A DNA stretch of 64,000 nt from Leptodontidium sp. MPI-SDFR-AT-0119 (GCA_020726505.1 JAHLEZ010000032.1:62001-126000); one strand, 5' to 3'. Numbered from the stretch's first letter, positions 36,303 through 48,099 are shown. The notes: generated by a model from the sequence alone, not told the origin. A program made the numbers and translations.

Positions 36303-38118
36303 TTACCACAATTTCCTAGCTGTCCAGGCAGCACAGCAAGCAGCCAAAATCCCCACCCTCAAGACCCATCTGATAGCATCAGTTTCCCCAACACCTAGCT
36401 GTCTACATCCCCAGAATATTGAAGCTGTTACCAGCGCTGAAAACATTTGAGGTGTTGCAATAGCCACATTGTGAATTGCCATTGTCACCCCGGCTTTCGG
36501 TCTAAGATCCACAGTCTTTGATGTGTCCGATTGATCGCTTGGACAGTCTTCGATGTCAAATGGAATGGAATCAGAACTCAAAGCTATCTCAGCGCTGATG
36601 AGAGCGAATGGCGCCCATTGAGTCAAAGTCCAGGATATTCCAAGCAGCGAGATCAGTGAGACGCTCGCCATGAAACTGTTTCCAAGTGTTGCTCCGAAAA
36701 GTCCCAGAGCCGATATGATATGGGAGATCATCCATGCTCTAGGAAGTGTGAGGCCTCTCCGCAATCTTCTTTCCCCCGCATCAGGAGAGCTAGAAACCAA
36801 ATCGGCAACCGGCGTTATCTTCTCGGACTTCAGCTCCAAAAAAGGTGAATTGCGGCCATCCGTGATAAGGTATGGCAAGCATATGTTCGCTCCAAGCGCT
36901 ACAAGCGAAAAGACTAGTATTGCCAAGATCGCATGTCGAATTGATTGATCTTTTAGAGCGTTGTAAAATTTAGTCGATGGTGGTCCCATCTTTTCAAGCA
37001 GGATTTGTGCTTCATCTGAATCGGTCAGCAGTGATTAATACTTAATTTGCATGGGAAAACGGACAAAGTCTGCTCAGATACCTTTATCGAAAATATGAAG
37101 TCAGCCTGATGTTTCACAACCACAGCGGCTCACTTACAATACGTTATTGAAAAGAAACGGAAACCATGCAAGCCATGCAAAGAATTGTACAGCACATATT
37201 GTCTTTATGGTCGGGGGTAGTGTTTGAATGGATTTCCAGATCTCCCTCCAAATTTGTAGTACGCCTGATCTCTCAAATTCAGCACTATCAATACCCACAG
37301 GCTTCTCCTCAATCATTGTGGACGTAATCATAACAGTGGCTCCCAGCGAAATAGAAGCGATGAGGCAAAGACCCTTGAATTGAGGATCATGCAGCCATTC
37401 TGCGAACTTGGGCATTTCGATGAAGCCGCAACCATAGCCAATCGCACTCCCAACAATGACAGCGAAGCTTGCGAAAGAATTCGCCTGGGTTGCTTGACTA
37501 TCAGGACACGAATCAACTATCAGTGCTCGGATGCTCGACTGAACTGGTTGGATAGCGATGTTCAACGCCCATACTAATGCGATCGCAAGAACCTGGACAA
37601 CAAATATGCTGCCGAAGCCCTGCACTGAGGCTCCAAAGACGTAGATGATCAATTGAACGATCTCACTGGTCCAGGACAAGAAATTGATGCAGATTATGGT
37701 TGCAATCGTCCCATATATCATGAAAGGTCTTCTTCGACCCCACCGATGGGAGCAGAAATCGCTTTTGTATCCGATGTACGGCTGCAGAATTGTGCCACAG
37801 ATTGGTCCTGCGAGCCATGCTAGCGATATAACTGATGGTTGCAAACCAAGAGAAATCAAGTAGCTCTGATAGAAGTCAGCTCGAAGTTCTGACTAGACCC
37901 CGTTGACTTACTGATCCTTCTGCCATAACGGTCGCCCACACAACTTGTAATCTAGGTGAATACTTAGCATATAGTCAGGTTAGTGAAGATCTAACTTACC
38001 CTCCAATGCTAATCGTGAGACAGAGCAAATGAAATTTGCTGAGGCTTGCAACTTCGTCTTCTTGCCGTCGCAGCACGCTCCCGGTGGATGATCTCAATGG
38101 GTTGTAGAGGTAAGACAT
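36303..38118 (-). CDS. MFS transporter, sucrose-transporter (SUT/GPH-like) type
   Basis: Exons are 38118-38000, 37951-37912, 37865-37138 and a last one ending at 36303. Introns of 48 and 46 bp fit exactly, giving LQVVWATVMAEGSSYLISLG across the joins. The third intron region (37137 to about 37005) is unresolved. A tiny 17-bp exon near 37060 would keep the frame. Visible family features are AGPICGTILQPYIGYKSD followed by HRWGRRRPFMIYG, the cytoplasmic loop between helices 2 and 3 of fungal SUT-like carriers. The hydrophobic pattern fits about 12 helices, and there is a long polar middle loop. It would sit in the plasma or vacuolar membrane. In the cluster it may export the peptide product or give self-protection. 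The head is divergent from the first UstYa gene, so they may share a promoter. Confidence 0.8.
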
Positions 38119-38515
38119 TCTTCGAATTTGTTCTCGCAAAGAACTGCCCTCACAATTTCCAAACAAAAAAAAAAACGTTGTTCCAATCGCCTAAATCACA
38201 AGTGCACTGGACAATCTTGAAGCACCTGAGGGATCGCTACTTTCGGTGATCACGTGCAGTCATGCAAAGAATGCACTGATGCCACTTGGAATTTTGTTCG
38301 GTTCCTGGGTATATGCGGTAATAAGTCAATCAATGGTACTCAAGAGCCCCTGAACCAATGCAAGATTTTGCTGCCGTACATTCAACTACGTGAGAATCGG
38401 GCCTGACCAAAGTCCGAAAACGCTCGGGACATCTCCAGTTTTCAGTCGGGTTTGGAAGCGAGCCTATTAGCAATGGTACTTTCAATCACTCTGTTCAACT
38501 CCTATCAATCTCCTC
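38119..38515. promoter_or_regulatory. Divergent promoter, transporter / UstYa-1
   Basis: A 397-bp gap between two divergently transcribed cluster genes. It holds GCTCGGGAC at 38422-38430, related to the CTCGG boxes in other cluster promoters. No direct evidence of a binding site. Confidence 0.35.
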
Positions 38516-39460
38516 ATGAATCATGTTTGGAAATCTGAGGTAGTCTCTGAACCTCTGAATAACCTTTGCAACTTCGTTTGGCTCGGTTCTCAGCATATAC
38601 ACAATGAGTACATGACTTCCATCCCCTAGCTTATATAGTGGACTTACAAGCAATATCTAGAGCCACTTCATGATAACGAAAGGGGCGAGAAGCTTTACGA
38701 TCAAGTTCCTCTCGTAGATGAGGATGACGAAGATGGACCGATAATGGAGAACCCGATGCACAATCGCCTCCAGAAGAAGAGTCTTCGCATGATGTGGCGA
38801 GAATATATTCAAGCACCCAAGACTCTCATCATCGCAGGTGGACTCGCTACGCTATGCATAATGATCCTCACCATTGCGAGTTTCACTGTTCATACGCCAG
38901 GGTCATATGTAATTTTCCGGACGCTCTCGCAACAACATTCTCTTCAGCCAGATTTTGTCGATGCTGGCGAAGGGCCTCTCGAGCTTGCAGGGACAACGAG
39001 ATGCGGCAGCTTTCCAAGTCAGGCTGCGCAGTACGGATGTGTGTTCGACTTGATGAACTACGGATTCACGGCTCCAGAATGCTTCTACGAGGATCTTTAC
39101 GAAGAAGCGCTCGCTACTGGGCCATGGCCTTGGTATATTGGTGAAAACCTAACTCTACCAATGCCTCAGGATGTGAATATCCTCATGCGCTCGGTGGAGG
39201 TATGGACACAAATCAAGTATCATTATGAACACTGCAAGTACACGATGAAAATTGTTGCACGGGCTGTAGAAAATGATGATATATTGGTCCCTCAAGAGAT
39301 TGCAAGGGATTATCACAGAGATCATTGCACGGATTTGATGGGACGTTATGAGCGAGGTGACTGGGGAACGGGAGAGAAGATGAATACTTGGATTAGAATG
39401 CTGTACAATCCTTGCGTTCGTTTGAGTGAGATCAACAAGGAGAGTGTAGGGTTTGCTTGA
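38516..39460 (+). CDS. UstYa family (DUF3328) oxidase-like protein 1
   Basis: UstYa proteins carry out oxidative cyclisation, chlorination or hydroxylation steps on fungal peptides and act as membrane-anchored proteins. Here one transmembrane helix (TLIIAGGLATLCIMILTIAS) is followed by a lumenal domain with the two family motifs HYEHC (about 39224-39238) and HRDHC (about 39315-39329). The CGSFPSQAAQYGCVFDLMNY segment is also typical. I propose a first exon 38516-38539 and an intron 38540-38638 (weak GTAGTC donor), which opens an in-frame acidic N-terminus and gives 281 residues. The simpler start is ATG 38744. Length fits the family. The sequence differs strongly from the other three copies in this cluster, so each may act on a different bond or residue. 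Confidence 0.85.
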
Positions 39461-39675
39461 ATAATGCAACCAGGAACTTGAACATAGATTTGTTTTCTTG
39501 TTTGGGGGGTTTCTTGTATCGAGATTAAGAAGTGACAGCAGAATATCTAAAATTCTTGAAAACCTTCACAATGACTGTACCAAAGTCGCGCTGTAGAAGG
39601 TTCAAGATAGATGCTTTCTATTCACTGACTCTAAACATGACACAACAACTCCTGGACTGTATTGTAGTGATGGTA

Positions 39676-40420
39676 CTACTTGTGTGGCTCTCGGAGCAGC
39701 CAATGATGAATATATGGCTCAGTAATCCCATACTTCGAATAATCCTGAGCAAGTGTACGCACAAAGATAAATCCCTGTCTCTCATATAACCCTCTCCCAG
39801 CTGGACTTGCCATCACAATCGTCTTCAGACCGGCTGCGTCTACTTGCTTAAGCGCCTCCCTCAGCATCATCGAAGCCACACCATGGCCCTTGTGGGCTGG
39901 ATGAGTAGTCATGTAGTCCACAGCTTCTCCATGTCAGAATGTAGACTCACAATGAGCATTTCAACGTACCAAAGCAAGGTCCACTCTCCTTCAAGATACT
40001 TTCCTCCACTTCCTCAAGAGGACCTCCAAACTCGGCTGTCATTGCGTAGTCCAAACCCCTAGTCCGGCCATTGTCCGTCACGTTCTGAAACTTCTTCTCG
40101 TAGCTCAACTTCTCCTCAGGGTTTGGTTCCGCTGTTTGTGCCTCAATCCACATTCCAGTTCGGTCGTCAGGTATAATATATCGTGAGTATCCCACAATTT
40201 CACCAGAAGTTGTGTCCACGACTTTAAGGTGTCTTTTCACGCTTCGACCACTTATGAGATTCCATGGCAGTCTCTCAGCACAGTCCTTAATGATGGCCTC
40301 AAGATCCATATTTGACGCCCATAACTTCTGCCAGTATATATCATGCCAGAAGGCGCTGAACATGACGCGCGCCAGCCCTGGTGCGTCATTCGCGGTCACT
40401 GACTGCACGACGTATGACAT
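39676..40420 (-). CDS. GNAT family N-acetyltransferase
   Basis: Two exons (40420-39970 and 39923-39676) with a 46-bp intron give 232 residues. The join creates PCFAVDYMTTHPAHKGHGVA, which contains the acetyl-CoA pyrophosphate-binding loop of the GNAT fold (here HKGHGVA in place of the common Q/R-x-x-G-x-G/A), followed by the helix SMMLREALKQVDAAGL and the terminal RGLYERQGFIFV. I chose ATG 40420 (MSYVVQSVTANDAPGLARVM) because the family starts here. Longer upstream coding is possible. The enzyme would move an acetyl group from acetyl-CoA to an amine. In a cluster whose precursor core is rich in lysine and has a free N-terminus, acetylation of the product or self-resistance is an attractive but unproven role. 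Confidence 0.8.
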
Positions 40421-40743
40421 TTTGTAATCGAGCGGGGGTTTTCGTAATTTCTTGTCAGTATCTTGCCAACTACTCACTTCTTCGATGTAGCCAGCTGTCG
40501 TTGTTCTAACCTGGTTTCAAAATTTGGACTGCAAGTCTCGGGATTGCAGGGGGAGATCTCGGCTGGGTTAAGTGGCACGTGCGGGACTTTCGGCCCAGTC
40601 CCCGAGAGCTTTTGAGAAATCGGACACTGGCAAGAACTTTTCAGAGCGTCCTCTAATTTCACCATCCAAGAGATTATTATGACATAGGAATTGTGTGAGC
40701 TTGTCACAGTTCCATTGTCTGCTTTGAGTTAATGTCAAGGACA
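40421..40743. promoter_or_regulatory. Divergent promoter, GNAT / UstYa-2
   Basis: A 323-bp gap between divergent genes with TCTCGGGA at 40536-40543, TCTCGG at 40557-40562 and CCCGAGAG near 40602, the last being the reverse complement of CTCTCGGG. A CACGTG E-box lies near 40577. This is the densest CTCGG cluster in the region. Its function is inferred. Confidence 0.35.
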
Positions 40744-41651
40744 ATGTCTCCAAAAGCTCTTGGAACTACGATTGGGAAGATCAGAGAAAGTGAGTGTCCC
40801 TCTTTTGCTATTAAAATAGTAGATACTGACAGATTCTGATAGCACTGTACTCTGACTTTCACAAATATGGTGTAGCCCAAAGTGGAGAAGATGAATACTT
40901 TCTCGCTACTGGGGGGATGAGCCTGTCCGAGGACAGCTTCAAGACAGAGGAATCCAAGTACATACCACCCCCACCAAGACGGCGATGTAATTTCACGACC
41001 ATCATTGCCGTTATTTCAAGCATTCTAGCTGTAACCCTTCTTTTCGCGGTCGGAGCGCTCTTCTACCAGAAGCATCCCTCAATCAACTATACTCCAGCAA
41101 TCACAGATAATATGGACGTGGGAGGATGGCCACTAGTAGAAGCTGGAGGCAATGTGATTGTAGACTGTGGAAGTACTCCTTCAGAAGCTAAAGACAAAGG
41201 CTGTGTATGGGATCTTATGTCTTTCTCCTGGACGCATCCAGCATGCTACAACAAAAACGAGTCGGATACCTTTCTTGCTGAATATGGTCCATGGAAATGG
41301 TATGAGAATGTGAACAATAAGCCTGGAGCAGAGGTTTTGGATGAGGAAGGCTTGCCGTACATGTCAATGGTTTGGACACAGGAGCATTACCACATTGCAC
41401 ATTGCACCTATATTCTCAAATTATTGCACATTGCTGTAAGTCTCTTCGCACCCATCTCTAAACTTAGAAGCTGATATTTCCTTTTCAAGGGGATGAGTGG
41501 ACATCTTGTCACGGACGAAGGAATTGGGATGTTTCACACGGATCACTGTGTTAAAGTATTTTTGGACCCCGAGCGAGTTGCTTTCGAGAAAGTGACTACT
41601 AGAGTACAATTGCTGTTTGGAAAGTGTGTCACAATACGAGATGTCAATTAG
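40744..41651 (+). CDS. UstYa family (DUF3328) oxidase-like protein 2
   Basis: Three exons are proposed: 40744-40789, 40843-41435 and 41490-41651, with introns of 53 and 54 bp (GTGAGT/TAG and GTAAGT/CAAG). They give 265 residues. A shorter start at ATG 40917 is also possible. A proline- and arginine-rich stretch PPPPRRR precedes one membrane helix (TTIIAVISSILAVTLLFAVG). Then come CGSTPSEAKDKGCVWDLMSF and the two family motifs HIAHC (about 41391-41405) and, in the last exon, HTDHC. The last intron falls between the two motifs, as in many DUF3328 genes. The last exon ends with a short RVQLLFGKCV tail also seen in protein 4. Expected role: membrane-anchored oxidative modification of the precursor core peptides in the secretory pathway. 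Confidence 0.88.
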
Positions 41652-42638
41652 ATCGAGAGCGATACCGCAATGCAGTCATCCGAGGCTGAAAATTGTCCTC
41701 CATCGCCCCCGTTTCTTACCTAAATCAGCACGTGCATGCCTTGGTTGTGATCACAGGAAGTTCATCGTCTTGATAGCACATAATAATCTCAGAGCCAGTG
41801 GCAAAATCATTGACATTGCCGTAGGAAGAGTGACACGCTGTACCAGGCCAGTTGGGTCGGTCCATTTTTGCCAATTAACGACAAAAAGGGTATATTTCGA
41901 CTCTTTGGGATTTTTAGGGGGCAATTCAGTCGACTGTCACTAATTTTAGCCCACTTTCTCGAGAGCCGTTCAAGTGATTGATGAGCGTAGTTATCACGTG
42001 CATTGGGCTTGGAGACATGTTGCATCTGGCTGTGACCATACTTCCCATCCCGTTTGGCAGAAGCTAGTGAATTTCCCACTCACGTTTAAGGTCCGTGATG
42101 CAGTCAACAGAACTCCGATTCCAGCGCTCACTTCTAATAAGAGCCGCACTTTCCGTCTGAACGAAATCGTCTGCTGTCACGCAAACTTACGGAATAGAGT
42201 TGCCGAGAGTGGAACAGGTACCACCTCATATCATGCTAGCCAGGCCGGATAATCCACCAAGAGTTTGGCTCTTACACGCTGACAAGCATCTAACTAAGCC
42301 CGAGACTATTCCTGCACACGTGACCCCAGTAATGCTTTCATATTTCGTCCGAAAGTTCGCGGCAATGCACACAATTGGTGGCACTATACTCCGATACTCC
42401 GATAGAGTCGAACTTTGAGAATAGTCGTGGCAACAGTATCTCACTGCTATTTCCAAGGAGCCCTCGACCAAGATCGTCAATTGAAGTGATGAATATGGCT
42501 TACCCAGGTTCGTTTTAGTTCCCAATCAAGAGCACAAGTTCCCAGTACTTGAGGCTCTGGGAACGAAATGTTCAATTTTCTATCCTTGAGACTAATGCTT
42601 TGCATCTAGGAAAGCCCAAGTACACGCTCCTCAGCAGC
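41652..42638. other. Intergenic, nothing recognised
   Basis: About 1 kb with short unsupported open stretches in both strands and no visible motif. It should include the promoter of UstYa-3. Reading can be extended in frame upstream of ATG 42639 to 42549, but that part does not look like a DUF3328 N-terminus. Confidence 0.4.
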
Positions 42639-43301
42639 ATGTACGATAACGACGACAAAGAAGAAGATGTTCCCTTTCTTCCATCAGGCGCAAGTCGACT
42701 ACGACGAAAGCTGAGGGCTCCGCGAGCCGAAATAATACTCCAAACCGGCACTTTCTTTCTCACTGCCACCATCTTGGCTCTCTACGTTATGAATATCTCA
42801 TCAACCTCGCTATTCCACAACCATCCTACCGGCGGCGATGGCGTTCTGCCTGTGGGCATGTCCCGCGTCAATCCAACGACTGCCCATCAGCTACAGCCTT
42901 GTGGTCTTGATGCCGCCACCGCTAAGAAGAATGGCTGCATTTTCGATTTGCTGACCATGTCTTGGCTTGCTCCTGAATGCTATGATGAGGAACTCTCCGA
43001 AGAATTTCTCGAGGTAGCCTCAGAGCCATTTTTCTACGATATGGAAGGCACGAGACCTATCAAAGATTATGTTGAACTATCAGAAGTGACGCAGATGGTT
43101 TATACGACCAGGAAATACCATATCTTTCATTGCAGTTATGGATGGAGGATGATGCATCGAGCTCTGGTGAGAGGAGGGGTTCTGGAGAGTGGCTTGAGTG
43201 GATATCATCACACAGAGCATTGCACGGACCAATTGATGAACCAAACTATTCCGTACGACAAGATCATCACCAGGATCAATATCGACTTTCCGGATTGTTG
43301 A
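42639..43301 (+). CDS. UstYa family (DUF3328) oxidase-like protein 3
   Basis: A single exon of 220 residues from ATG 42639 (MYDNDDKEEDVPFLP). An acidic then arginine-rich N-tail leads to one membrane helix (LQTGTFFLTATILALYVM). The lumenal part has CGLDAATAKKNGCIFDLLTM, the motif HIFHC (about 43119-43133) and the motif HTEHC (about 43209-43223). The second motif is followed by TDQLMNQTI. It has no intron between the motifs, unlike protein 2. The longer reading from 42549 adds 30 residues of doubtful value. Role as for the other UstYa proteins: probable oxidative cyclisation or hydroxylation of the peptide product. Confidence 0.85.
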   Translation: MYDNDDKEEDVPFLPSGASRLRRKLRAPRAEIILQTGTFFLTATILALYVMNISSTSLFHNHPTGGDGVLPVGMSRVNPTTAHQLQPCGLDAATAKKNGCIFDLLTMSWLAPECYDEELSEEFLEVASEPFFYDMEGTRPIKDYVELSEVTQMVYTTRKYHIFHCSYGWRMMHRALVRGGVLESGLSGYHHTEHCTDQLMNQTIPYDKIITRINIDFPDC

Positions 43302-44082
43302 AGGAGGGCAGGACGCACTAGATTGGATAGATTTCGAGAATGTGAATAATTCAAACGAGCATACACTGAAAGCAAATTGATACACGAAAGTGCACGCGGA
43401 TTCAAACCGTCTCATGCCATCTAGATTGTTATGCGCAAACGATAATAAAAGCTCATTCCCAATATGAACCAGCGAGTAGAGGCCCTGAGAACTCGATGCA
43501 CAAACGGATTTGAAACGCGTGCGCAGAGCATGACAGACATTATAGGCAGGTAGTATATTAGACCTAATGGGGAATCACTTGCGCTTGACCACTATAAAGT
43601 GCCGGTCTTGGCCCCGCTTACCACTTTGCAATTCCTTGCACGCACACTACTGCGTCGGTGAGAGAACAGGTGGAGTACGGTGTCGTTTGATCCCACTTCG
43701 CCTAGAACGGGAGCTCCTGACTGGACTGGGCAGAAATGATGAGGCTGGAGAACACAAGTTTGGCGGGGGACCGTCGGGATCACTACGGTAAGATCTTATG
43801 GTGCCTTATCTCTCGTCTCTCTTGTCATCAGTGGAACGGACCGGCTAAGCTGCAGTGCATAGTCTCACTCACAACTTCCTTTCTAGGTACTTTGCGTCAT
43901 CAGGCAATGCACGAGCTGTGCTGTGCCCCAGAGCCGCCGGCGGGGCAGCCGCTCACCGCAAGTCGTCGAGACAAAGAATAGATGAGTGAGGGGAAATCAA
44001 ACAGCCAGAAAGACATAAGGTTGCACGACGAAATTCCTGTCATACTTTTCTCCATCTCAGATCTTTTCTTATCCAACCCATC
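43302..44082. other. Intergenic, nothing recognised
   Basis: Promoter side of the regulator gene. Short open stretches at 43567-43981 (+) and 44172-43900 (-) overlap each other and carry no motif. Confidence 0.4.
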
Positions 44083-45910
44083 ATGCCTGACAACTGCAAA
44101 TCCGAAAACAATGCTTGTGATCAGTGCTTCCGCACAAGACAAAGTTGCTCGAAACATCCAATACAGTGCCAAAGGTGTGCCGAACTCGGGAGTTCATGCA
44201 CTTATAGCTTTGGGAAGTTTATGGGAAGGCCAAAGAAAAGTCTTAAGAGCCGCAGACAGACTCCCAATGATGACGAAAGTCCTCCTCGGAACCAGCAAAG
44301 ACCACTCACTCAGTCGGACACTTCAAACGCCACATTAGAAGGTCAGCTATGCACATACCTTTGATGTTTATCCCTGTTCTCATAAACGTATTAGGAGTCA
44401 GCGACCTTCAGTATCCAACTCCGCGATCAGTACCACCAACGAAATTTGACGGTATGAATCTACATATCCGAGTGCAGGAGTTAAGCACTTACATAAACAG
44501 ACACTCACCTCTCAGGTTGGTGGGAGTTCTGTCGTAACGACAGTAGGAACAATGATCGAATAAGCCCAGATGAGCTCGATTCACAGCCCGCTAGGGTTGA
44601 TGAAACCCAGCGGACCAACTTTAAACAGACTTTGAAGACCTCTGCATGCGATCAATGTTACCGCTTCAAAGTGAAATGCACGAAAGAGCCAGACTGTTGT
44701 CAGAGGTGTAGCACAAATGGCAATGCATGCACCTATAGTGCTGCTGTCGATACGGAAAAATCTCGAAAAAGGCAAGCTCCAGGATCCCCAAGAGAGTCTC
44801 TCGCAAAGAAAGTGGCTCTCAATTCTCCATCCAAGCCTTCTCAGATCGAACAAGGCAAGTTGTCTTCTTAGTACATCGCTTATTACTAACAAATACCATC
44901 AGTATCTTCGAGAATTTCAAACACGTTAGCGTCGACCTGCCCCGACAGGGAGATATCATGTATGTGATTTCCTCTCGTCCTCTGCGTTTAACTAACTTTG
45001 ATCAGGCACACGTGATACAGTTGCGAGTGACACTGTGAGTGTCCAGACCTCAGCGCTACAAGAAATGAGTCAGAAACCACAACACAGACCGCAATCATCT
45101 GCTTTGGAAAGCGAGTATCAGACGTCGCTACTTCTGCACAAGCAAGCCAACATTACTGGCGACACTCTTCCCTTCTACGATTCCTTTCAGGACTACGGCG
45201 AAAGACTTTTGCCCGACCTCTCTTCTCAGACTTCGGATTTTCTATTTGAAAGCGACAGCGAGGCACTTGATGTCAATTTTGCATTTGATGACAACGAGAC
45301 TTCAGTCCAACACGGGCGCAATGGGCTGTCGTCCAAACCTGTGCCCCTTGAAACTGCTTTCAAAAGTTCTTCCTCAAACACCTGTGGGTGCCTTCAGTCT
45401 CCAAGTACGACTCTCTTGACTCTACACGACATAATCTTGAGCAACTTATCCTCATCATCATATGACAGTATTCTTTCGGCAGCGCGCAGCGGCTTGTCTG
45501 AATGCAAGCGCCTAGCATCAGCCAAATGCAATTCCTGCCAACCAAGTTCTACTTCATCATTAACGATGCTGTGCGTAGCGATATTGCAGCATGTTTACAG
45601 ATTGTACGAATTCCTTGAACATCCTTCGGAATTTGCAACAGACAAGAGCGACAAGACTGCAAACAAAATCCCATTTAGTATCAAGTTTGGAGATATGGAA
45701 TTCGCTGATGTTGGACATGACTCAAGTATCATGCGCGTCATTCTCAAAATGGAAAAGGCGCGGGCACAGACTGTGTGTGTGGAACTGGAGAAAATGGTTG
45801 GTGGAGACACAGCTCATGGTGCTGGCAAGGATGACAAAATGGTCCGGGACGGCTTGGTCACCCTTCTTCACATATACCGGGGAAGGTTCGCCACTGAAGA
45901 TAAAGAGTAG
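44083..45910 (+). CDS. Transcription factor with two tandem Zn2Cys6 domains, AflR-like C-terminus
   Basis: Five exons (44083-44341, 44395-44451, 44501-44854, 44903-44959 and 45006-45910) stay in one frame with every intron in phase 1, giving 543 residues. Residues 12-39 form one Zn2Cys6 finger (CDQCFRTRQSC...CQRC) followed by GRPKKS. Residues about 156-183 form a second finger (CDQCYRFKVKC...CQRC) followed by KSRKRQ. The third intron uses a GC-AG donor (G|GCAAGT). The C-terminal part has the AflR-like pattern TLHDIILSNLSSSSYDSIL with a cysteine-rich helix CKRLASAKCNSC and an LxMEKAR helix near the end. It is the likely pathway-specific activator of the cluster. Annotation tools may split it into two genes. 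The alternative is a truncated regulator (44083-44364) beside a second gene. Confidence 0.75.
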
Positions 45911-46485
45911 CTGCAACTTTGAGGCATTAAATAATCTACATTCATTCAACTATTCAAGCCTCTCATGATAGAACTTGTTGGTGTGGGACTTTCAACTTAC
46001 AGTCGGTAGTTTTAGCGCGGTATGACAAGGCGCTGGCTTAATATTTAGCGAGAACCATCAAATTGCAAAGTGGACCTGGATCAAAATCCTCCACCCGGCT
46101 GTTCTGCGAATTCTGACCGATTGGATAGAGAATACGGATAATATGGCCTCGGCTTTACTCTAATAACTGCTACTTCCTGCAGATCTGAAGGATCGTGCAG
46201 GTCCCATAGATGTAGCGTTAGCTACCTTCCAGATTTGATATCGAATGCGGTGACCGATTCACTATCGAAAATCGGACATAAGCCTCGGACCCAATCATAA
46301 CTTTCTGGACACGAAAGCTAACAGTTGCTTGCATTTCTCGGAGGCCACGGTCGATATGGAGTGTTTTGAGGTAATCGATAGCCTCGGCTCGGCTGCAATC
46401 AACAATACTCATGGGCGACCGAGAATTGAGCTCATGATATTTGTGTCACGAGTCCGAACATTCTCGCAGAATCAGAAAATTGTTC
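45911..46485. promoter_or_regulatory. Gap before the acyltransferase
   Basis: No gene recognised. A short minus-strand open stretch (46412-46218) has no motif. TTCTCGGA at 46335-46342 resembles the boxes in other cluster promoters. Confidence 0.3.
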
Positions 46486-48099
46486 ATGCTTGACCTTTAT
46501 ACAGACCACCATGCTTCGGTAGCAGCAGCAGAGAATTACCAATACCCTTCAGTTCAGACCCCTCGTATCATCGTACTCGAGATGGCGATGCCAGAATTAG
46601 ACATTGCTACAACTTCGCCTGAACACTCAATCGAAGGCAAATTCCACGACGAGCCAAAATGGGCTTCAGAAGTTCAACCGATCCGCGCGCAGATCAGCGA
46701 AGATGGGATGAGTGATGAAACCCTACGCGATATGGACTTTCCTCTGAACACCACGCCAATGTCCAGATGTCGAGATGCCTTAACAACATTCGCCATTTTC
46801 CTCCTGCCCAGTCCACTCTCAAGATTATGCGGCTACGATGTTAAGGAGTCAAAGAAGCATGGGGCGACTTCTTATTTGGATGGAATGCGAGGATTGGCAT
46901 CATTCTGTGTTTTCCTCGAACACGTCGCTATGAAGTACCATCCTCACATGTTTGAGGAGTACGGCGATGATCCTCATTTTTGGCAACTACCTATCATTCG
47001 CCTCGTTTTCTCCGGATCAGTCATGGTCGCCATCTTCTTCGTCATCTCCGGTTTCTCATTATCGCTTCGACCATTGGAGCTGATCTATGAGAAGGACTGG
47101 GAGAGGCTGTTTGTCGCAGTCTCTTCTGCGATGTTTCGCAGGACCTTCCGCATCATCCTTCCTCCAGCTGTTGCTACCTTCATGATCATGCTGGGTGTCA
47201 GGATGCACCTATTCGATTCGAAGTACTCTGGTGCTGTAGATATGGATCTTGGTGGTCCCATCTATCGTGGATCTTTTCTAGTCCAAGTTGTAGATTGGCT
47301 GGAATATGTCTTTTCCAAGTTGATTTACCCTTATGAGTGGGCATCTCCTCTGTACAATGTGACGGAGTCTGAATATGCGGCACCAATGTATACCATCCCG
47401 AAAGAATTGTGGTCCTCCTTTCTACTGTTCATCACGATCACTAGCTTGAGTAGACTGCGAGCAGTCGTTCGGCTTGGTTTCGCAGTAGTGTTGATCTACT
47501 ACTGTTTTTGGTGTATGCGCTACGACATAGGCTGTTTCCTCTGCGGTATGCTCATGGCTGAGCAGCATGTCAGGAGCGCTCGCTCTAGGAGCGTTCCTAC
47601 TTCGATGGGTGGGAAAATCGTGTCAACCTTTAGTTGGTCAGCAGTGTTGCTGGTCGGCTTCTGGCTTGCTTCAATACCTCATACTCATGGGTCATATGGC
47701 TCTCATACATACGGTTTCCAGATCATCTCTGCCGTCATCCCATGGGGTTCCAATGTTTTCGTAGCTGGGTCGATTCTCATTGTCTGGGCAATTGCAAACC
47801 TACCTTTGCTTCAGCGAATATTTACTTCTCCCATCCTACATTATCTCGGCCAAATCTCGTTCGCATTGTATTTGGTGCATTGGCCAATACTGGCCATATG
47901 GGGGTGGCGACTTCAGCCGACCATCTGGAAGCTTACAGGAAACGACACAGAATTCAATCACGCGGTAGGATTTGCCATATCATTAGTCTGTATCACGCCC
48001 GTTGCGCTGTGTGTCGCCGATTTGTTCTGGCGAGCCGTGGATATCAGGTGCATCAAGTTCGCAAAGCGATTTGAGACAGAGCTCGTTGTTACCATGTAA
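46486..48099 (+). CDS. Integral membrane acyltransferase, Acyltransferase_3 family
   Basis: A single exon of 537 residues from ATG 46486, or 505 from ATG 46582. The reading continues open to 46441 without ATG. The N-terminal 90 residues are variable and soluble. The family hallmark follows: YLDGMRGLASFCVFLEH with the R-x10-H arrangement, then about ten hydrophobic helices. These include VFSGSVMVAIFFVISGFSL, where the FFVISGF motif is typical, and the late ISFALYLVHWPILAIWGW. Such enzymes move acyl groups (acetyl and others) onto carbohydrates, lipids or natural products across membranes. In this cluster it is a candidate for acylating the peptide product. Clusters with UstYa genes often contain assorted decorating enzymes. 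No intron is needed and the gene looks intact. Confidence 0.88.
   Translation: MLDLYTDHHASVAAAENYQYPSVQTPRIIVLEMAMPELDIATTSPEHSIEGKFHDEPKWASEVQPIRAQISEDGMSDETLRDMDFPLNTTPMSRCRDALTTFAIFLLPSPLSRLCGYDVKESKKHGATSYLDGMRGLASFCVFLEHVAMKYHPHMFEEYGDDPHFWQLPIIRLVFSGSVMVAIFFVISGFSLSLRPLELIYEKDWERLFVAVSSAMFRRTFRIILPPAVATFMIMLGVRMHLFDSKYSGAVDMDLGGPIYRGSFLVQVVDWLEYVFSKLIYPYEWASPLYNVTESEYAAPMYTIPKELWSSFLLFITITSLSRLRAVVRLGFAVVLIYYCFWCMRYDIGCFLCGMLMAEQHVRSARSRSVPTSMGGKIVSTFSWSAVLLVGFWLASIPHTHGSYGSHTYGFQIISAVIPWGSNVFVAGSILIVWAIANLPLLQRIFTSPILHYLGQISFALYLVHWPILAIWGWRLQPTIWKLTGNDTEFNHAVGFAISLVCITPVALCVADLFWRAVDIRCIKFAKRFETELVVTM

Noticed and set aside
41617..42418. Small plus-strand genes between UstYa-2 and UstYa-3
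   Set aside because: Overlapping short open stretches with no motif and no splice support.
44083..44364. Stand-alone small Zn2Cys6 protein
   Set aside because: An intron at 44342 keeps the frame open into the second finger, so it is more likely the first exon of one regulator.
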